From Myxococcus virescens (GTDB lineage: Bacteria; Myxococcota; Myxococcia; Myxococcales; Myxococcaceae), in the NCBI RefSeq assembly GCF_900101905.1, contig NZ_FNAJ01000004.1:372001-436000 (forward strand): 64,000 bases of DNA, given 5' to 3'. The first letter of the stretch is position 1; every line of letters starts with the position of its first letter. The notes beneath the pieces were generated by a model. The model searched no databases. It was given only the letters and a program-made list of their open reading frames with translations, and was not told the DNA's origin. The position numbers and the translations under genes are program-made. This document shows, one piece after another, positions 46,454-55,860 of this stretch.

Positions 46454-47779
46454 ATGTCCCGGGCCATGGACGCCCAACGGAGGAGCGTCGTCGGCGCGGG
46501 CGCGGCGGTGCGGCTCGTCGGCGCGGCCCTGTTCCTGGCCATCAGCACCACGCTGTGGCTGGCCGGAGGCCGGGACTGGGGGATGTACCCACCGGCGCTG
46601 GGGCTCTACGCCTCGGTCGCCGGCGTGCTGTTCATGCTCCGCCAGCGGCGCGTGGCCCGGGGCCTGGGCGCGGTGCAGTCCCTGGTGGACGTGGGGCTCG
46701 TGTACTGGCTTCAGTCCACGGCCCTGCCCGTCTCGCCCTTTCCCGCGGGTGTGGCGGGCTTCAGCCTGGGCCTGTTCGCGCTCGTCGTCGCCCTGAGCGG
46801 GCTGGGCATGCGAGGCACCGTCGTCTACGGCACCGCGCTGTTGTCCGCCGTGGCCCAGGCGGCGCTCATGCGGCAGGCGGACGTGGGCTGGGGCGCGGTG
46901 GCCATCGCCGTGGTGGCGCTGGTGCTGGTGGCCGTGGTGAGCCACTACGGCACCGGGCGGCTGCGCAACCTGGCGGTGACGCTCTCCCGCCTGGAAGTGG
47001 ACCGGGCGCTGGAGGCCCGCCGCTTCCAGGAAGTGGAGGAGGCGCGCCGCACGATTGAGCGCATGCTGGCGGACGCCCAGGCCCAGAACGCCGAACTGCA
47101 GCGGCTGCAACGGGACAAGGAGCAGCTGACCGAGTTCCTGGTCCACGACCTGCGCTCGCCCCTGTCGGCGCTGACGCTCTCCTTGTCGTGGATGGAGCAG
47201 GAGGTGCCCCAGCAGGGCATCCTCGGCGAGTCCGTCCGCACAGGGCTGGCCGTCACCGCGCGGCTGGACCGGATGATTTCCGACCTCCTGGACGTGCCCC
47301 GCCTGGAGGAAGGCCGGCTGGAGCCGCAGCGGACCACCTTCCCCGCCACGCGCATCGTGGAAGACGTGCGCCGCTCCCTGGAGAGCGTGGCCCGCGCGCG
47401 CAAGCTCACCCTGGACGCGGAGGTCCCCGTCCAACTGGAGCTGGAGGGCGACGCCGACCTGCTGGTCCGCGTCCTGGAGAACCTCACCACCAATGCCCTG
47501 CGCTACGCCCCGTCGGGCGGGAGGGTGCGCCTGGAAGCCGGCGCGGATGTGAACGGCCGCTGGCTCGCGGTGCGCAACGACGGCCCGCCCATCTCCGAAG
47601 AGGCGCGCGGGCGCATCTTCGACAAGTACGAGCAGGCCGACGCGGAGCGGGACAGCCGCCGTGGCTACGGCCTGGGGCTCTACTTCTGCCGGCTCGCCGC
47701 GGAGGCCCACGGCGGGCGGTTGGCGGTAGAGGACGCGCCCGGCTGGTCCACGTCCTTCGTGCTGCGGCTGCCGGCCTGA
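46454..47779 (+). CDS. Membrane sensor histidine kinase
   Basis: A 441-residue protein from ATG 46454. Five or six membrane helices (about 19-165) are followed by a coiled coil, the HisKA box [13 protein letters not shown] with phosphoacceptor H231, and a HATPase domain with N-box [12 protein letters not shown] and G-box [10 protein letters not shown]. No partner regulator gene is adjacent, so it is an orphan kinase. It is divergent from pspA, hinting at envelope-stress sensing (inference). Confidence 0.92.
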   Translation: MSRAMDAQRRSVVGAGAAVRLVGAALFLAISTTLWLAGGRDWGMYPPALGLYASVAGVLFMLRQRRVARGLGAVQSLVDVGLVYWLQSTALPVSPFPAGVAGFSLGLFALVVALSGLGMRGTVVYGTALLSAVAQAALMRQADVGWGAVAIAVVALVLVAVVSHYGTGRLRNLAVTLSRLEVDRALEARRFQEVEEARRTIERMLADAQAQNAELQRLQRDKEQLTEFLVHDLRSPLSALTLSLSWMEQEVPQQGILGESVRTGLAVTARLDRMISDLLDVPRLEEGRLEPQRTTFPATRIVEDVRRSLESVARARKLTLDAEVPVQLELEGDADLLVRVLENLTTNALRYAPSGGRVRLEAGADVNGRWLAVRNDGPPISEEARGRIFDKYEQADAERDSRRGYGLGLYFCRLAAEAHGGRLAVEDAPGWSTSFVLRLPA

Positions 47780-47782
47780 GCC

Positions 47783-49129
47783 TCAGCCGCTGCGCGCCTT
47801 CTTCTGGCGGCGCTTGAGGATGCGCGCCACCTGCGCGTTCGCGTTCGCCAGGACGGAGGACGCGTCCAAGGTGGTGAGCACCCCATCACGCAGCACCGGC
47901 TGGCCGTCGATGAAGACGTGCGCCACGTCGCTGCCCCGCGCGGAGTGCACCAGCGGCACCAGCACGTCCTCGGGCGTGGGGCCCGCGTGCAGGCCGCTGA
48001 CGTCCACCACGGTGATGTCGGCGCGCTTGCCGGGCTCCAGCGAGCCCACCTCGTCCTCCAGGCCCAGCGCCCGGGCGCCGTGCAGCGTGGCCATCTCCAG
48101 CACGCGCATGGGCGTCATCGCGCACGGCCCCACGCGCGGGTTGTGCATCACCGCGGCGAGCTTCATCTCGTAGAAGATGTCGAGCGTGTTGTTGCAGGGC
48201 GCGCCGTCCGCGCCCAGCGCCACCGCCACGCCGGCCTCCAGCAGCTCCGGCACCTTGGCGATGCCCGACGCCAGCTTGAGGTTGGAGCCGGGGCAGTGGC
48301 ACACCACCGTGCGGGTGTCGCGCAGGATGTCCTGCTCCTCCTGGGACAGCCACACGCAGTGGGCCATCGTCACGTGCGGGCCGGACATCCCCACCGTGTG
48401 GAAGAAGGCCACGTTGTCCTCGCCGCCGGTGTACTGGCGGACCGCGTCCGTCTCCTTCGCGTTCTCACTGGCGTGGGTGTGGATGCGCAGCCCGTGCTCC
48501 TTGGCCAGCCGCGCCACCTCGCGCAGCAGCTCCGGGGTGCAGGACAGCACGAAGCGCGGGGCGAAGGCGTAGCGCAGCCGGCCGCCGTGCGTGCCGTGCC
48601 AGCGCTCCTTCAACGCCAGGCTCTCCCGCAGCGACTCCTCGGTGCTTTCGCGCAGGCCCGCGGGGACGCCCGCGCCCGCGTCCATCATCGCCTTGCCGCC
48701 CACCAGCCGGAAGCCGGCGTCCCGCGCCGACTCGAAGACGGCGTCGTAGTGGTACACGCTGCCCATATCGAGCGCCGCCGTGGCGCCCGAGCGGATGAGC
48801 TCCGCGAAGGTCAGGTCCGCCGAGGCCCGCATGGACGCGGCGTCGTGCGAGGCCTCGAAGGGCCAGATGCGCTCGCGGAGCCAGTCCAGCAACTCCAGCC
48901 CGTCCGCGCGGCCACGGAAGAGCGTCTGACAAGCGTGGAGGTGGCCGTGGATGAGGCCCGGCAGCACCACCTTTCCCGTCACGTCCACCACCCGCCGGGT
49001 GCCGCGAGGCTTGAGGCCCCGGCCCACCTTGGCGATGCGGCCATCCTGGACGAGGACGTCCGCATCCACGAGCACCTCGCGCTCGCGGTTCATCGTTACA
49101 ACCGTGCCACCAGTCAGGAGCAAATCCAC
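47783..49129 (-). CDS. Amidohydrolase/deaminase (TrzA/MtaD/ssnA type)
   Basis: A 448-residue protein from GTG 49129. Metal-binding motifs of the amidohydrolase superfamily are visible: HGHLH (61-65), THASENAKETD, MAHCVWLS and GADGAPCNN. This subgroup deaminates purines, pyrimidines, S-adenosylhomocysteine or related compounds. It lies 20 bp downstream of the cytidine deaminase gene, so a nucleobase or nucleoside substrate is likely. The exact substrate is not determinable here. Confidence 0.9.
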   Translation of the reverse strand: MDLLLTGGTVVTMNREREVLVDADVLVQDGRIAKVGRGLKPRGTRRVVDVTGKVVLPGLIHGHLHACQTLFRGRADGLELLDWLRERIWPFEASHDAASMRASADLTFAELIRSGATAALDMGSVYHYDAVFESARDAGFRLVGGKAMMDAGAGVPAGLRESTEESLRESLALKERWHGTHGGRLRYAFAPRFVLSCTPELLREVARLAKEHGLRIHTHASENAKETDAVRQYTGGEDNVAFFHTVGMSGPHVTMAHCVWLSQEEQDILRDTRTVVCHCPGSNLKLASGIAKVPELLEAGVAVALGADGAPCNNTLDIFYEMKLAAVMHNPRVGPCAMTPMRVLEMATLHGARALGLEDEVGSLEPGKRADITVVDVSGLHAGPTPEDVLVPLVHSARGSDVAHVFIDGQPVLRDGVLTTLDASSVLANANAQVARILKRRQKKARSG

Positions 49130-49149
49130 GGCGTGCTCAGGCTCTCTCG

Positions 49150-49554
49150 CTAGAAGAAGTCTTTGGTGAAGGCATGCGGCAGCAGGCCTCCCAGGGTGTA
49201 GCGCGCCTCGCCGCCCTGAGGCGTCCGGCTGCGCACGGGCAGCTCCTGCCCGCCAAACTCGGCCATGACCTGGCGGCACATGCCACACGGAGGACAGGGC
49301 TCGGGGGTATCCACGACGATGGCCACGGCCACCGGCTGGGTGTGCCCCTGGGCCACGGCCGCCGCGAAGGCATTGCGCTCCGCGCAGACGGTGAGCCCGT
49401 AGGTGGCGTTCTCCACGTTGCAGCCGGCCACCACGGCGCCGTCCGCAAAGAGGACGGCGGCCCCTACGGGGAACCGCGAATAGGGCACGTGGGCGCGCGC
49501 TCGCACGCGCGCGGCTTCCTCGAACAGGCGCTCCCAGGGAATCTCGTCCGCCAT
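49150..49554 (-). CDS. cdd: Cytidine deaminase
   Basis: A 134-residue homotetrameric-type cytidine deaminase with zinc motifs VCAERNAFAAAV and PCPPCGMCRQ, and substrate segment NVENATYGL. It converts cytidine and deoxycytidine to uridine and deoxyuridine. The ATG 49554 has GGAGGG 5 nt upstream. It lies 34 bp downstream of the PilZ gene and 20 bp upstream of the amidohydrolase gene. Confidence 0.95.
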   Translation of the reverse strand: MADEIPWERLFEEAARVRARAHVPYSRFPVGAAVLFADGAVVAGCNVENATYGLTVCAERNAFAAAVAQGHTQPVAVAIVVDTPEPCPPCGMCRQVMAEFGGQELPVRSRTPQGGEARYTLGGLLPHAFTKDFF

Positions 49555-49588
49555 GACGCCCTCCTACACGAAGCTGGCTTGAGGTCCG

Positions 49589-49954
49589 TTACGAGCGGGC
49601 CGTGCCGCTCTGCACATCATCCAGGTGGCGCGCGATGGCCAGCTCGGACTCCACCGGCAGGTCCACGAAGCGGACCCGCGCCGCCGGACCGTTGGCGCCC
49701 GGCGCGGCCTGGAGCACCTCGCCCTTCGCTTCCACCTCATCGGGAAGGATGGGCAGCCGGAAGCGCACTTCCACGCGCGTCCCCTGCTCCCAACCGGAGC
49801 CCTGCCAGGCGCAGCCGCCCAGGGACAGGTCTCCCTCATGCTGCTCGAAGTCCCCCGAGCTGCCTTCCCGGCGCACCTTCAGGCGCATGGGGACCCGGGG
49901 CGAATCCCGTCGGTCCTCGGCCTTGTCGCTCATCGAGTCGTTCCTCTCGGCCAT
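49589..49954 (-). CDS. PilZ domain protein
   Basis: A 121-residue protein from ATG 49954, chosen because GGGAGGT lies 8 nt upstream. The PilZ c-di-GMP motif is present as RRDSPR and DLSLGG, and the rest is a beta-barrel-like domain. It should bind c-di-GMP. It heads the cdd/amidohydrolase operon, though the functional link is unclear. Confidence 0.85.
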   Translation of the reverse strand: MAERNDSMSDKAEDRRDSPRVPMRLKVRREGSSGDFEQHEGDLSLGGCAWQGSGWEQGTRVEVRFRLPILPDEVEAKGEVLQAAPGANGPAARVRFVDLPVESELAIARHLDDVQSGTARS

Positions 49955-50252
49955 CGCCGTTACCTCCCTGCCGCTCATGCTCGCGCCACCGCCCGTCATT
50001 GGAAACCCACGTGGGTCCTGGCCCGCGAGCCCATACCGTAGACGCGTGCCGCCGTCTCGTCCGAGGCGACGTTCCCCCCTCCGACAACCCGCCCCGCCTT
50101 GTCACGACGCCCCGTCACCCGTCCATCATACGGGGGAACACCGGCCCGCGAGGCTGGGAAAAATTGGGGCCCCCACCGTTCCAGGCGGGGCCATCTGGCG
50201 GATTGCCGGCGCCCCCCGCCCGGTGCTGGCCCCGTGAGACCTGGGGTCGCGC

Positions 50253-50663
50253 TCAGGCTGGGACGCCCTGGTCCCGGGACGCCCACCAGTCCTCGCCGTA
50301 GCTGATGCAGAGCTGCTCGCCGGGGTGGATGTCCCGCAGCGCGTGGTAGCAGAAGACGTCCCGGGTCGCCTCGCGGTGATAGGACGTGTTGGGCTCTCGG
50401 GCGTGGTTGTAGATCATCCCGTACCCCAGCACGAGCGCCACCCACTCCCCCTCGCGGGGCACCTCGTGCTTCGCCCATTGGAGCAGGAAGACGTAGTCCT
50501 GGAGCTGGGGGTTCTGCGAGAGGGCGCGCGGCAACTTGAGGTAGTGGCATTCCTCGATGAGGTCGCCCGCCTTGATGAAGGCGTCCGTGAAGACGCCGTA
50601 GCCCCACTCGCACGGACGGACCTTCACGCCCGGATGGATGTACAGCGCCGCGCCCTGGTTCAT
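50253..50663 (-). CDS. Small SET-domain protein (putative lysine methyltransferase)
   Basis: A 136-residue protein from ATG 50663. SET motifs: GYGVFTDAFIKAGDLIEE, YNHAREPNTSYH (the NHxxxPN element) and ALRDIHPGEQLCISYG. No pre- or post-SET cysteines are seen, so it is a minimal bacterial SET protein. It may methylate Lys on a protein; the target is unknown. Confidence 0.82.
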   Translation of the reverse strand: MNQGAALYIHPGVKVRPCEWGYGVFTDAFIKAGDLIEECHYLKLPRALSQNPQLQDYVFLLQWAKHEVPREGEWVALVLGYGMIYNHAREPNTSYHREATRDVFCYHALRDIHPGEQLCISYGEDWWASRDQGVPA

Positions 50664-50890
50664 GGCCCCCTGCCCCGCATGGCTCAGGGCTGAAGGATGG
50701 CGCCTTCCCGGTGCGGGGTGAAGCCACAAGTTGCCGCCATGCCCCCCGGTGCCGGGGCGGGTCCGGACCACCTCTGTGCGGCGGTGCATCAGGCCGCTAG
50801 AGTGCGCGTCCGAAGTTCCTCCCCGCCCGCCCCCCACACGTCCCAACGCGCGTTGCGTGCGCGGCGGCCTGCCCTTGCCCTGACAACACC

Positions 50891-51685
50891 ATGCTGACCG
50901 AATCCGCCGTTCCCGAAACAGCCCCCGTCTGCCCTGACCATGCTGGCGAACCGTCCACGGGGACGTGTGAGCGGTGCGGGCGCTTCGTCTGCGCGAAATG
51001 CCGAACAGCCCAGGCGGGTGTCTGCGCCGCCTGCTCCGCCCGGCAGGTCCAGGCACTGCCCCTCACCCGGGCCCGGACGCGGTGGGCGAGCGTGGCCCTG
51101 GCGGCGAGCGCGGTCCTCGCCGTCCCTGTCGCCATCCTCAACCTCTGGCTCTACCTGCGCTTCGACAATGGGAGCCCCAGCCTCGAGGACGCCGAGTCCT
51201 TCGACCAACTGAACGCGCTGCTCGCGCTCCCCTCCCTGCTGACGATGCTCGCCACCGTGGTCCTCTACCTGCGCTGGCTGCGCTTGAGTGTGAAGACCGC
51301 CAATGCCCTGGGGTTGAGCAACGAATCGACGGGCTGGGCCACGTTCTGCTGGTTCATTCCGTTCGCCAACCTCTTCAAGCCGCTCGAGGTGGTGCGAGGC
51401 CTCTGGCAAGGCTTGGGCGGCCCCCCGGAGAGGCAGTCCATGCTCACGGCCTGGTGGGCGACGTGGATCCTCAGCAACATCATCAGCAACGTCGGCAGCA
51501 CCTTCGGCAGGGCGGATGCCGCGAGCTCCACTTCGCTGTCCGTGGCGCTCCTCGCCGGGATTCTTTCGGAGGGTCTCTCCATCGCGGCGGCGGTGCTGTG
51601 CATCCGCATCATCAGAGACATCGAGTCGCTGCTCGTGGCCCGTAGGACGGAGGCGGAGGCGACCATGAACGGCGCCACTCCCTGA
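50891..51685 (+). CDS. DUF4328 membrane protein with B-box-like zinc finger
   Basis: A 264-residue protein. Residues 13-50 contain CPDHAGEPSTGTCERCGRFVCAKC and CAAC, a zinc-finger pattern. Four membrane helices (about 66-245) with WATFCWFIPFANLFKP mark the DUF4328 family. Its function is unknown. It is convergent with the nucleoside phosphorylase gene. Confidence 0.85.
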   Translation: MLTESAVPETAPVCPDHAGEPSTGTCERCGRFVCAKCRTAQAGVCAACSARQVQALPLTRARTRWASVALAASAVLAVPVAILNLWLYLRFDNGSPSLEDAESFDQLNALLALPSLLTMLATVVLYLRWLRLSVKTANALGLSNESTGWATFCWFIPFANLFKPLEVVRGLWQGLGGPPERQSMLTAWWATWILSNIISNVGSTFGRADAASSTSLSVALLAGILSEGLSIAAAVLCIRIIRDIESLLVARRTEAEATMNGATP

Positions 51686-51699
51686 TGCTCCACGCGAAA

Positions 51700-51743
51700 G
51701 GAGCCCCACGCCGCGCCCTGAAAGGGCATTGGCGGGGGGCTCC
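51700..51743. terminator. Strong bidirectional hairpin
   Basis: Outer arms GGAGCCCC/GGGGCTCC and an inner stem GCCCT-GAA-AGGGC form a nested hairpin between convergent genes. It probably terminates both. Confidence 0.65.
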
Positions 51744-51767
51744 CAGGTCACCACCCGGCTCGGCGCC

Positions 51768-53105
51768 CTACTCCACCCGCTCGCGGATGAGCGGCCGGGC
51801 CACGGGGGCCACGTCGCCGAACCGGTACGCGGCCAAGAGGCGCGCCTTCACGTTCTCCAACGGGGCCGCGTCGTTGTAATGCACGCGCACCAAGGGCTCG
51901 CCCTGCTTCACGGACTCGCCCGACTTCTTCAGCAGCGTGAAGCCCACGGCCGGGTCGATCTTGCTGTCCGTCCGCTGCCGGCCCGCGCCCAGCGCTACCG
52001 CCGCCAGGCCCACGCCCTCCGTGTCGATGCCGGTGACGAAGCCGTCCCGGGGCGCCACCACGTCCACGGTGGCCTTCGCCTGGGGCAGCAGGGAGTAGTC
52101 GTCGATGGAGCGCGGGTCTCCGCCCTGCACCTGGACAATCTCCTTCAGCTTGCGCACCGCGCTGCCGTCCTCCACCACCTTGCGCAGCTTCTCGCGCGCC
52201 TCCTCCACCGTGGCGGCCTTCTTGCCCAGCACCAGCATCTCCGCCGTGAGGGCATACGTCACCTCGGTGTAGTCCTCCGGCGCGTTGCCGCGGAGCATGT
52301 CCACCGCCTCGATGACCTCCAGCGCGTTGCCCACCTTGCGGCCCAGCGGCTGGTCCATGTCGGTGAGCAGGGCCACGACCTTCTTCCCCATCTCCGCGCC
52401 CAGGCCAATCATCGTCTTCGCAAGCGTGCGCGCGTCCTCGTCGCGCTTCATGAAGGCGCCACTGCCCACCTTCACGTCCAGCACCAGCGCGTCGATGCCC
52501 TCCGCCAGCTTCTTGCTCATGATGGAGGACGCGATCAGCGGGATGCAGTCCACCGTCGCCGTCACGTCCCGCAGCGCATAGAGCTTCTTGTCCGCCGGGG
52601 CCACCTGCGCCGTCTGGCCAATCAGGCAGCAGTTCACCTCGCGCACCAGCCGCCGGTACTCCGACGTCGGCAGGTTGACGTTGAAGCCGGGGATGGACTC
52701 CAGCTTGTCCAGCGTCCCACCCGTGTGCCCCAGGCCCCGGCCCGAAATCATGGGCACCGGGACTCCGCACGCGGCGGCCAGCGGCGCCAGGCTGAGGGAG
52801 ACCTTGTCGCCCACCCCGCCCGTCGAATGCTTGTCCACCTTCACACCCGGCGTGTCGGACAGGTCCAGCACCTCACCGGACTCCAGCATGGCGCGGGCCC
52901 AGGCGCCCAGCTCCCGGGAGTCCATGCCCCGGAAGAAGATGGCCATGCACATGGCCGCCATCTGGTAGTCCGCCACCGTCCCCGCCGTATACGCCTCGAT
53001 GAACGCACGGATGTCCGCCGGTTCCAGCCGGCCGCCATCCCGCTTGGCCTTGATGAGTTCGTAGGGTTGCACGAGGCGAGCCCATAGCAGGAACCCCCCC
53101 TTCAT
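51768..53105 (-). CDS. pdp: Pyrimidine-nucleoside phosphorylase
   Basis: A 445-residue enzyme with the family signature SGRGLGHTGGTLDKLE (PS00647-like), the phosphate site KHSTGGVGDK and the C-terminal DPAVGFTLLKKSGESVKQGEPL domain. It cleaves uridine and thymidine to base and (deoxy)ribose-1-phosphate. The start at 53105 is uncertain: GTG 53072 gives VQPYELIKAKRDG, closer to relatives, but has no ribosome site. It is divergent from the nucleoside importer genes, with only 41 bp between starts. Confidence 0.93.
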   Translation of the reverse strand: MKGGFLLWARLVQPYELIKAKRDGGRLEPADIRAFIEAYTAGTVADYQMAAMCMAIFFRGMDSRELGAWARAMLESGEVLDLSDTPGVKVDKHSTGGVGDKVSLSLAPLAAACGVPVPMISGRGLGHTGGTLDKLESIPGFNVNLPTSEYRRLVREVNCCLIGQTAQVAPADKKLYALRDVTATVDCIPLIASSIMSKKLAEGIDALVLDVKVGSGAFMKRDEDARTLAKTMIGLGAEMGKKVVALLTDMDQPLGRKVGNALEVIEAVDMLRGNAPEDYTEVTYALTAEMLVLGKKAATVEEAREKLRKVVEDGSAVRKLKEIVQVQGGDPRSIDDYSLLPQAKATVDVVAPRDGFVTGIDTEGVGLAAVALGAGRQRTDSKIDPAVGFTLLKKSGESVKQGEPLVRVHYNDAAPLENVKARLLAAYRFGDVAPVARPLIRERVE

Positions 53106-53146
53106 GCACTCCGGGAAAGGGCGGGCATCTGGTAGATAGACGCCTC

Positions 53147-54337
53147 ATGATGCTCCGCCTCCACGTCCTTGCCCTCACCGCCCTCCTGTGCGCGTGTTCC
53201 AAGCAGAAGGAAGAAGCGCCCCCCTCCGGCGCCCACCCCCCCGCCGCTGGGAAGACGGAAAAGAAGGCCCTCCCCGTGGGGCTCGTCATCGACGTGGGCG
53301 GGCGCGGAGACCACTCCTTCAATGACGCGGCGCTCCGTGGCCTGGAACTGTGGGCCGCGGGCAAGCGCTACGAGGGCGGCAAGTATGTGGACGCCACCCC
53401 CGATGAGGTCCGCCAGTCCCTGCCGCCCCACCTGAGCGCGGACGCCGCCAGCTTCAAGGCGCTGGCCATCCAGCCCATCGTCCTGCAGAGCAAGGCCCAG
53501 GAGGACTACGTCCCCAATCTCCAGCTCCTGGTGGACCAGGGCGCCCGGCTCACCGTGGGCAATGGCTACATGCTGGCCAACGCGGTGCGCACCTCCGCCC
53601 AGGAAAACCCCAAGGCCCAGTTCCTGCTCATCGACAGTCAGGTGCTGGACGCGCAGGGCAAGGCCATGAAGCTGCCCAACGTGCGCACCGTCCTCTTCAA
53701 GGAGCAGGAGGGCAGCTTCCTCGTGGGCGCGCTGGCCGGGCTGGTGACGAAGACGAACAAGGTGGGCTTCGTGGGCGGCATCGAGGTCCCCCTCATCCAG
53801 CGCTTCGAGGTGGGCTACCGCGCGGGCGTGAAGACGACCAACGCCCAGGCGTCCCAGGCGCTCATGTCCGTCTACACGGGCAGCTTCAACAACATGGCCG
53901 CCGGCAAGCAGGTGGCGCAGGACCTCATCTCCAAGGGCGCGGACGTCCTCTTCCACGCCGCGGGCGCGGACGGCATCGGTGTCATCCAGGCGGTGAAGGA
54001 AGCGCGCGCCGCGGGCAAGAGCGTGTACGCCATTGGCGTGGACTCCGACCAGTCGCACGTGGCGCCGGACGCCATCCTCACGTCGATGATGAAGTACTCC
54101 GACCTGGCCGTGTATCAGGCGGCGAAGGACCTGGTGGACGGCACGTTCTCCGCGGGTGAGCAGGTGCTCGGCCTCAAGGAGAACGGCGTGGGCATGGCGG
54201 AGGTGCGGGTGGACTTCCCCGGCAAGGCGGAGGCGCTCCAGAAGGTGGAGGCCCTGCGTCAGCGCATCATCTCCGGGACGCTCCAGGTCCCTGCCGTCCC
54301 GGCGGACCTCGCCTCCTTCCAGGCTGCCGCCCCCTGA
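53147..54337 (+). CDS. BMP-family nucleoside-binding lipoprotein
   Basis: A 396-residue protein with a lipobox (LLCACSKQ) and the BMP family pattern: GLVIDVGGRGDHSFNDAALRGL, QEGSFLVGALAGLVTKTNKVGFVGG and VLFHAAGADGIGVIQAVKEARA. Such proteins bind nucleosides for ABC uptake. It is the first gene of the importer operon and its stop overlaps the next gene. Confidence 0.93.
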   Translation: MMLRLHVLALTALLCACSKQKEEAPPSGAHPPAAGKTEKKALPVGLVIDVGGRGDHSFNDAALRGLELWAAGKRYEGGKYVDATPDEVRQSLPPHLSADAASFKALAIQPIVLQSKAQEDYVPNLQLLVDQGARLTVGNGYMLANAVRTSAQENPKAQFLLIDSQVLDAQGKAMKLPNVRTVLFKEQEGSFLVGALAGLVTKTNKVGFVGGIEVPLIQRFEVGYRAGVKTTNAQASQALMSVYTGSFNNMAAGKQVAQDLISKGADVLFHAAGADGIGVIQAVKEARAAGKSVYAIGVDSDQSHVAPDAILTSMMKYSDLAVYQAAKDLVDGTFSAGEQVLGLKENGVGMAEVRVDFPGKAEALQKVEALRQRIISGTLQVPAVPADLASFQAAAP

Positions 54338-55860
54338 TTTCCCTCCAGAACATCCACAAGGCCTTCGGCACGTGCGTCTCGCTGGCGGACGCGTCGCTGG
54401 ACGTGCGCCGTGGCGAGCTGCTCGCCGTGGTGGGCGAGAATGGCGCGGGCAAGTCCAGCCTGATGAACGTCCTCTACGGGCTCTACCAGCCGGACGCGGG
54501 CGTGCTGTCGCTGGACGGCCAGCCCGTGCGCTTCAAGAGCCCCCGGGACGCGATTGCGCGGGGCATTGGCATGGTGCACCAGCACTTCATGCTCGTGCCC
54601 ACGCTGTCGGTGGCGGAGAACGTGGTGCTGGGCCGCGAGCCCACCCGCAACGGCCTGCTGGACCTGGAGCGCGCGGTGCAGGAGGTGTCCGCCACCTGCG
54701 CCCGCTTCGGCTTCCAATTGGAGCCCCGGGCGCGAGTGGACACGCTCAGCGTGGGCTCGCAGCAGAAGGTGGAGATCGTCAAGGCGCTGCACCGCGGCGC
54801 CCAGGTGCTCATCCTCGACGAGCCCACCGCCGTCCTCACGCCGCAGGAGTCCGACGAGCTGGCCCGGGTCATGCGCGGACTGGTCGCGCAGGGCCACACC
54901 GTGGTGCTCATCAGCCACAAGCTGAAGGAGGTGCTCGGCGTGGCGGACCGCATCGCCGTCATGCGCCGGGGCCGCTGCGTGGCGGAGGTCCGCGCCGCCG
55001 ACACCACGGCCGAACAACTCGCCGCGCTCATGGTGGGTGAAGGCCAGCGCACTCCGGCCGCCGCCACTTCCACCCCGGCCGTGTCCCAGGCCCCCGGCGA
55101 GTCGCTGCTGGACGTGCGCGGACTCCAGGCCACCGGCGACAACGGGCGCCCTGCCCTGCGCGGCGTGGACCTGGAGGTGCGCGCGGGTGAAATCGTCGGC
55201 ATCGCGGGCGTGGACGGCAACGGACAGCGCGAGTTGGCGGAGGTCCTCACCGGCCTGCGCCCGCTGACGTCTGGGAGCGGCGCGCTCCTGGGAGGCCCCT
55301 TGAGCGGCCTCACGCCGGCCCAGGCGCGGACGCGCGGCGTGGGGCACATCCCCGAGGACCGGCTCCACCGCGCGGTGGTGAAGGCGCTCAGCGTGGAGGA
55401 GAACGTGGCCCTGGGCCGGCACACGCGGCCGCCCTTCGCGAAGGGCCCGTGGATTGATTTCAAGGGCCGCCGCGAGCGCACGCGCGCGCTGACCGTGGCC
55501 TACGACGTGCGGCCGCCCGACCCGGAAGTCGCCCTGCGGGCCCTGTCCGGGGGCAATCAGCAGAAGGTGGTGGTAGCGCGCGAGCTGGACGCGCGGCCCC
55601 GGTTGCTGGTGGTGGTGCAGCCCACGCGCGGGCTGGACGTAGGCGCGGTGGCGCAGGTCCACGCGAAGCTGCGCGAGGCGCGCGACCAGGGCACGGGCGT
55701 GCTGCTGGTGTCACTCGATTTGGAAGAGGTGCTGGCCCTGTCGGACCGCGTCTATGTCTTCTTCGAAGGCCGCGTGACGGGCCACTTCCTCCGTCACGAG
55801 TTCGATGAACGCGAGCTGGGGCGGCGCATGCTGGGGACCACGGAGCCGGGCCATGCCTGA
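54334..55860 (+). CDS. Nucleoside ABC importer, dual ATP-binding protein
   Basis: A 508-residue protein with two ABC modules: VGENGAGKSS, LSVGSQQKVEIVKAL and LILDEPTAVLT in the first; LSGGNQQKVVVARELD and VVQPTRGLD in the second. The usual N-terminus ISLQNIHKAFG lies before any ATG/GTG/TTG, so initiation is probably at CTG 54334, overlapping the previous stop as CTGA, or ATT 54337. GTG 54403 would delete the first beta strand. It powers the two permeases downstream. Confidence 0.85.
   Translation: MISLQNIHKAFGTCVSLADASLDVRRGELLAVVGENGAGKSSLMNVLYGLYQPDAGVLSLDGQPVRFKSPRDAIARGIGMVHQHFMLVPTLSVAENVVLGREPTRNGLLDLERAVQEVSATCARFGFQLEPRARVDTLSVGSQQKVEIVKALHRGAQVLILDEPTAVLTPQESDELARVMRGLVAQGHTVVLISHKLKEVLGVADRIAVMRRGRCVAEVRAADTTAEQLAALMVGEGQRTPAAATSTPAVSQAPGESLLDVRGLQATGDNGRPALRGVDLEVRAGEIVGIAGVDGNGQRELAEVLTGLRPLTSGSGALLGGPLSGLTPAQARTRGVGHIPEDRLHRAVVKALSVEENVALGRHTRPPFAKGPWIDFKGRRERTRALTVAYDVRPPDPEVALRALSGGNQQKVVVARELDARPRLLVVVQPTRGLDVGAVAQVHAKLREARDQGTGVLLVSLDLEEVLALSDRVYVFFEGRVTGHFLRHEFDERELGRRMLGTTEPGHA

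Noticed and set aside
53133..53138. TAGATA as a -10 element giving a leaderless BMP transcript
   Set aside because: No acceptable -35 element was found at the right distance.
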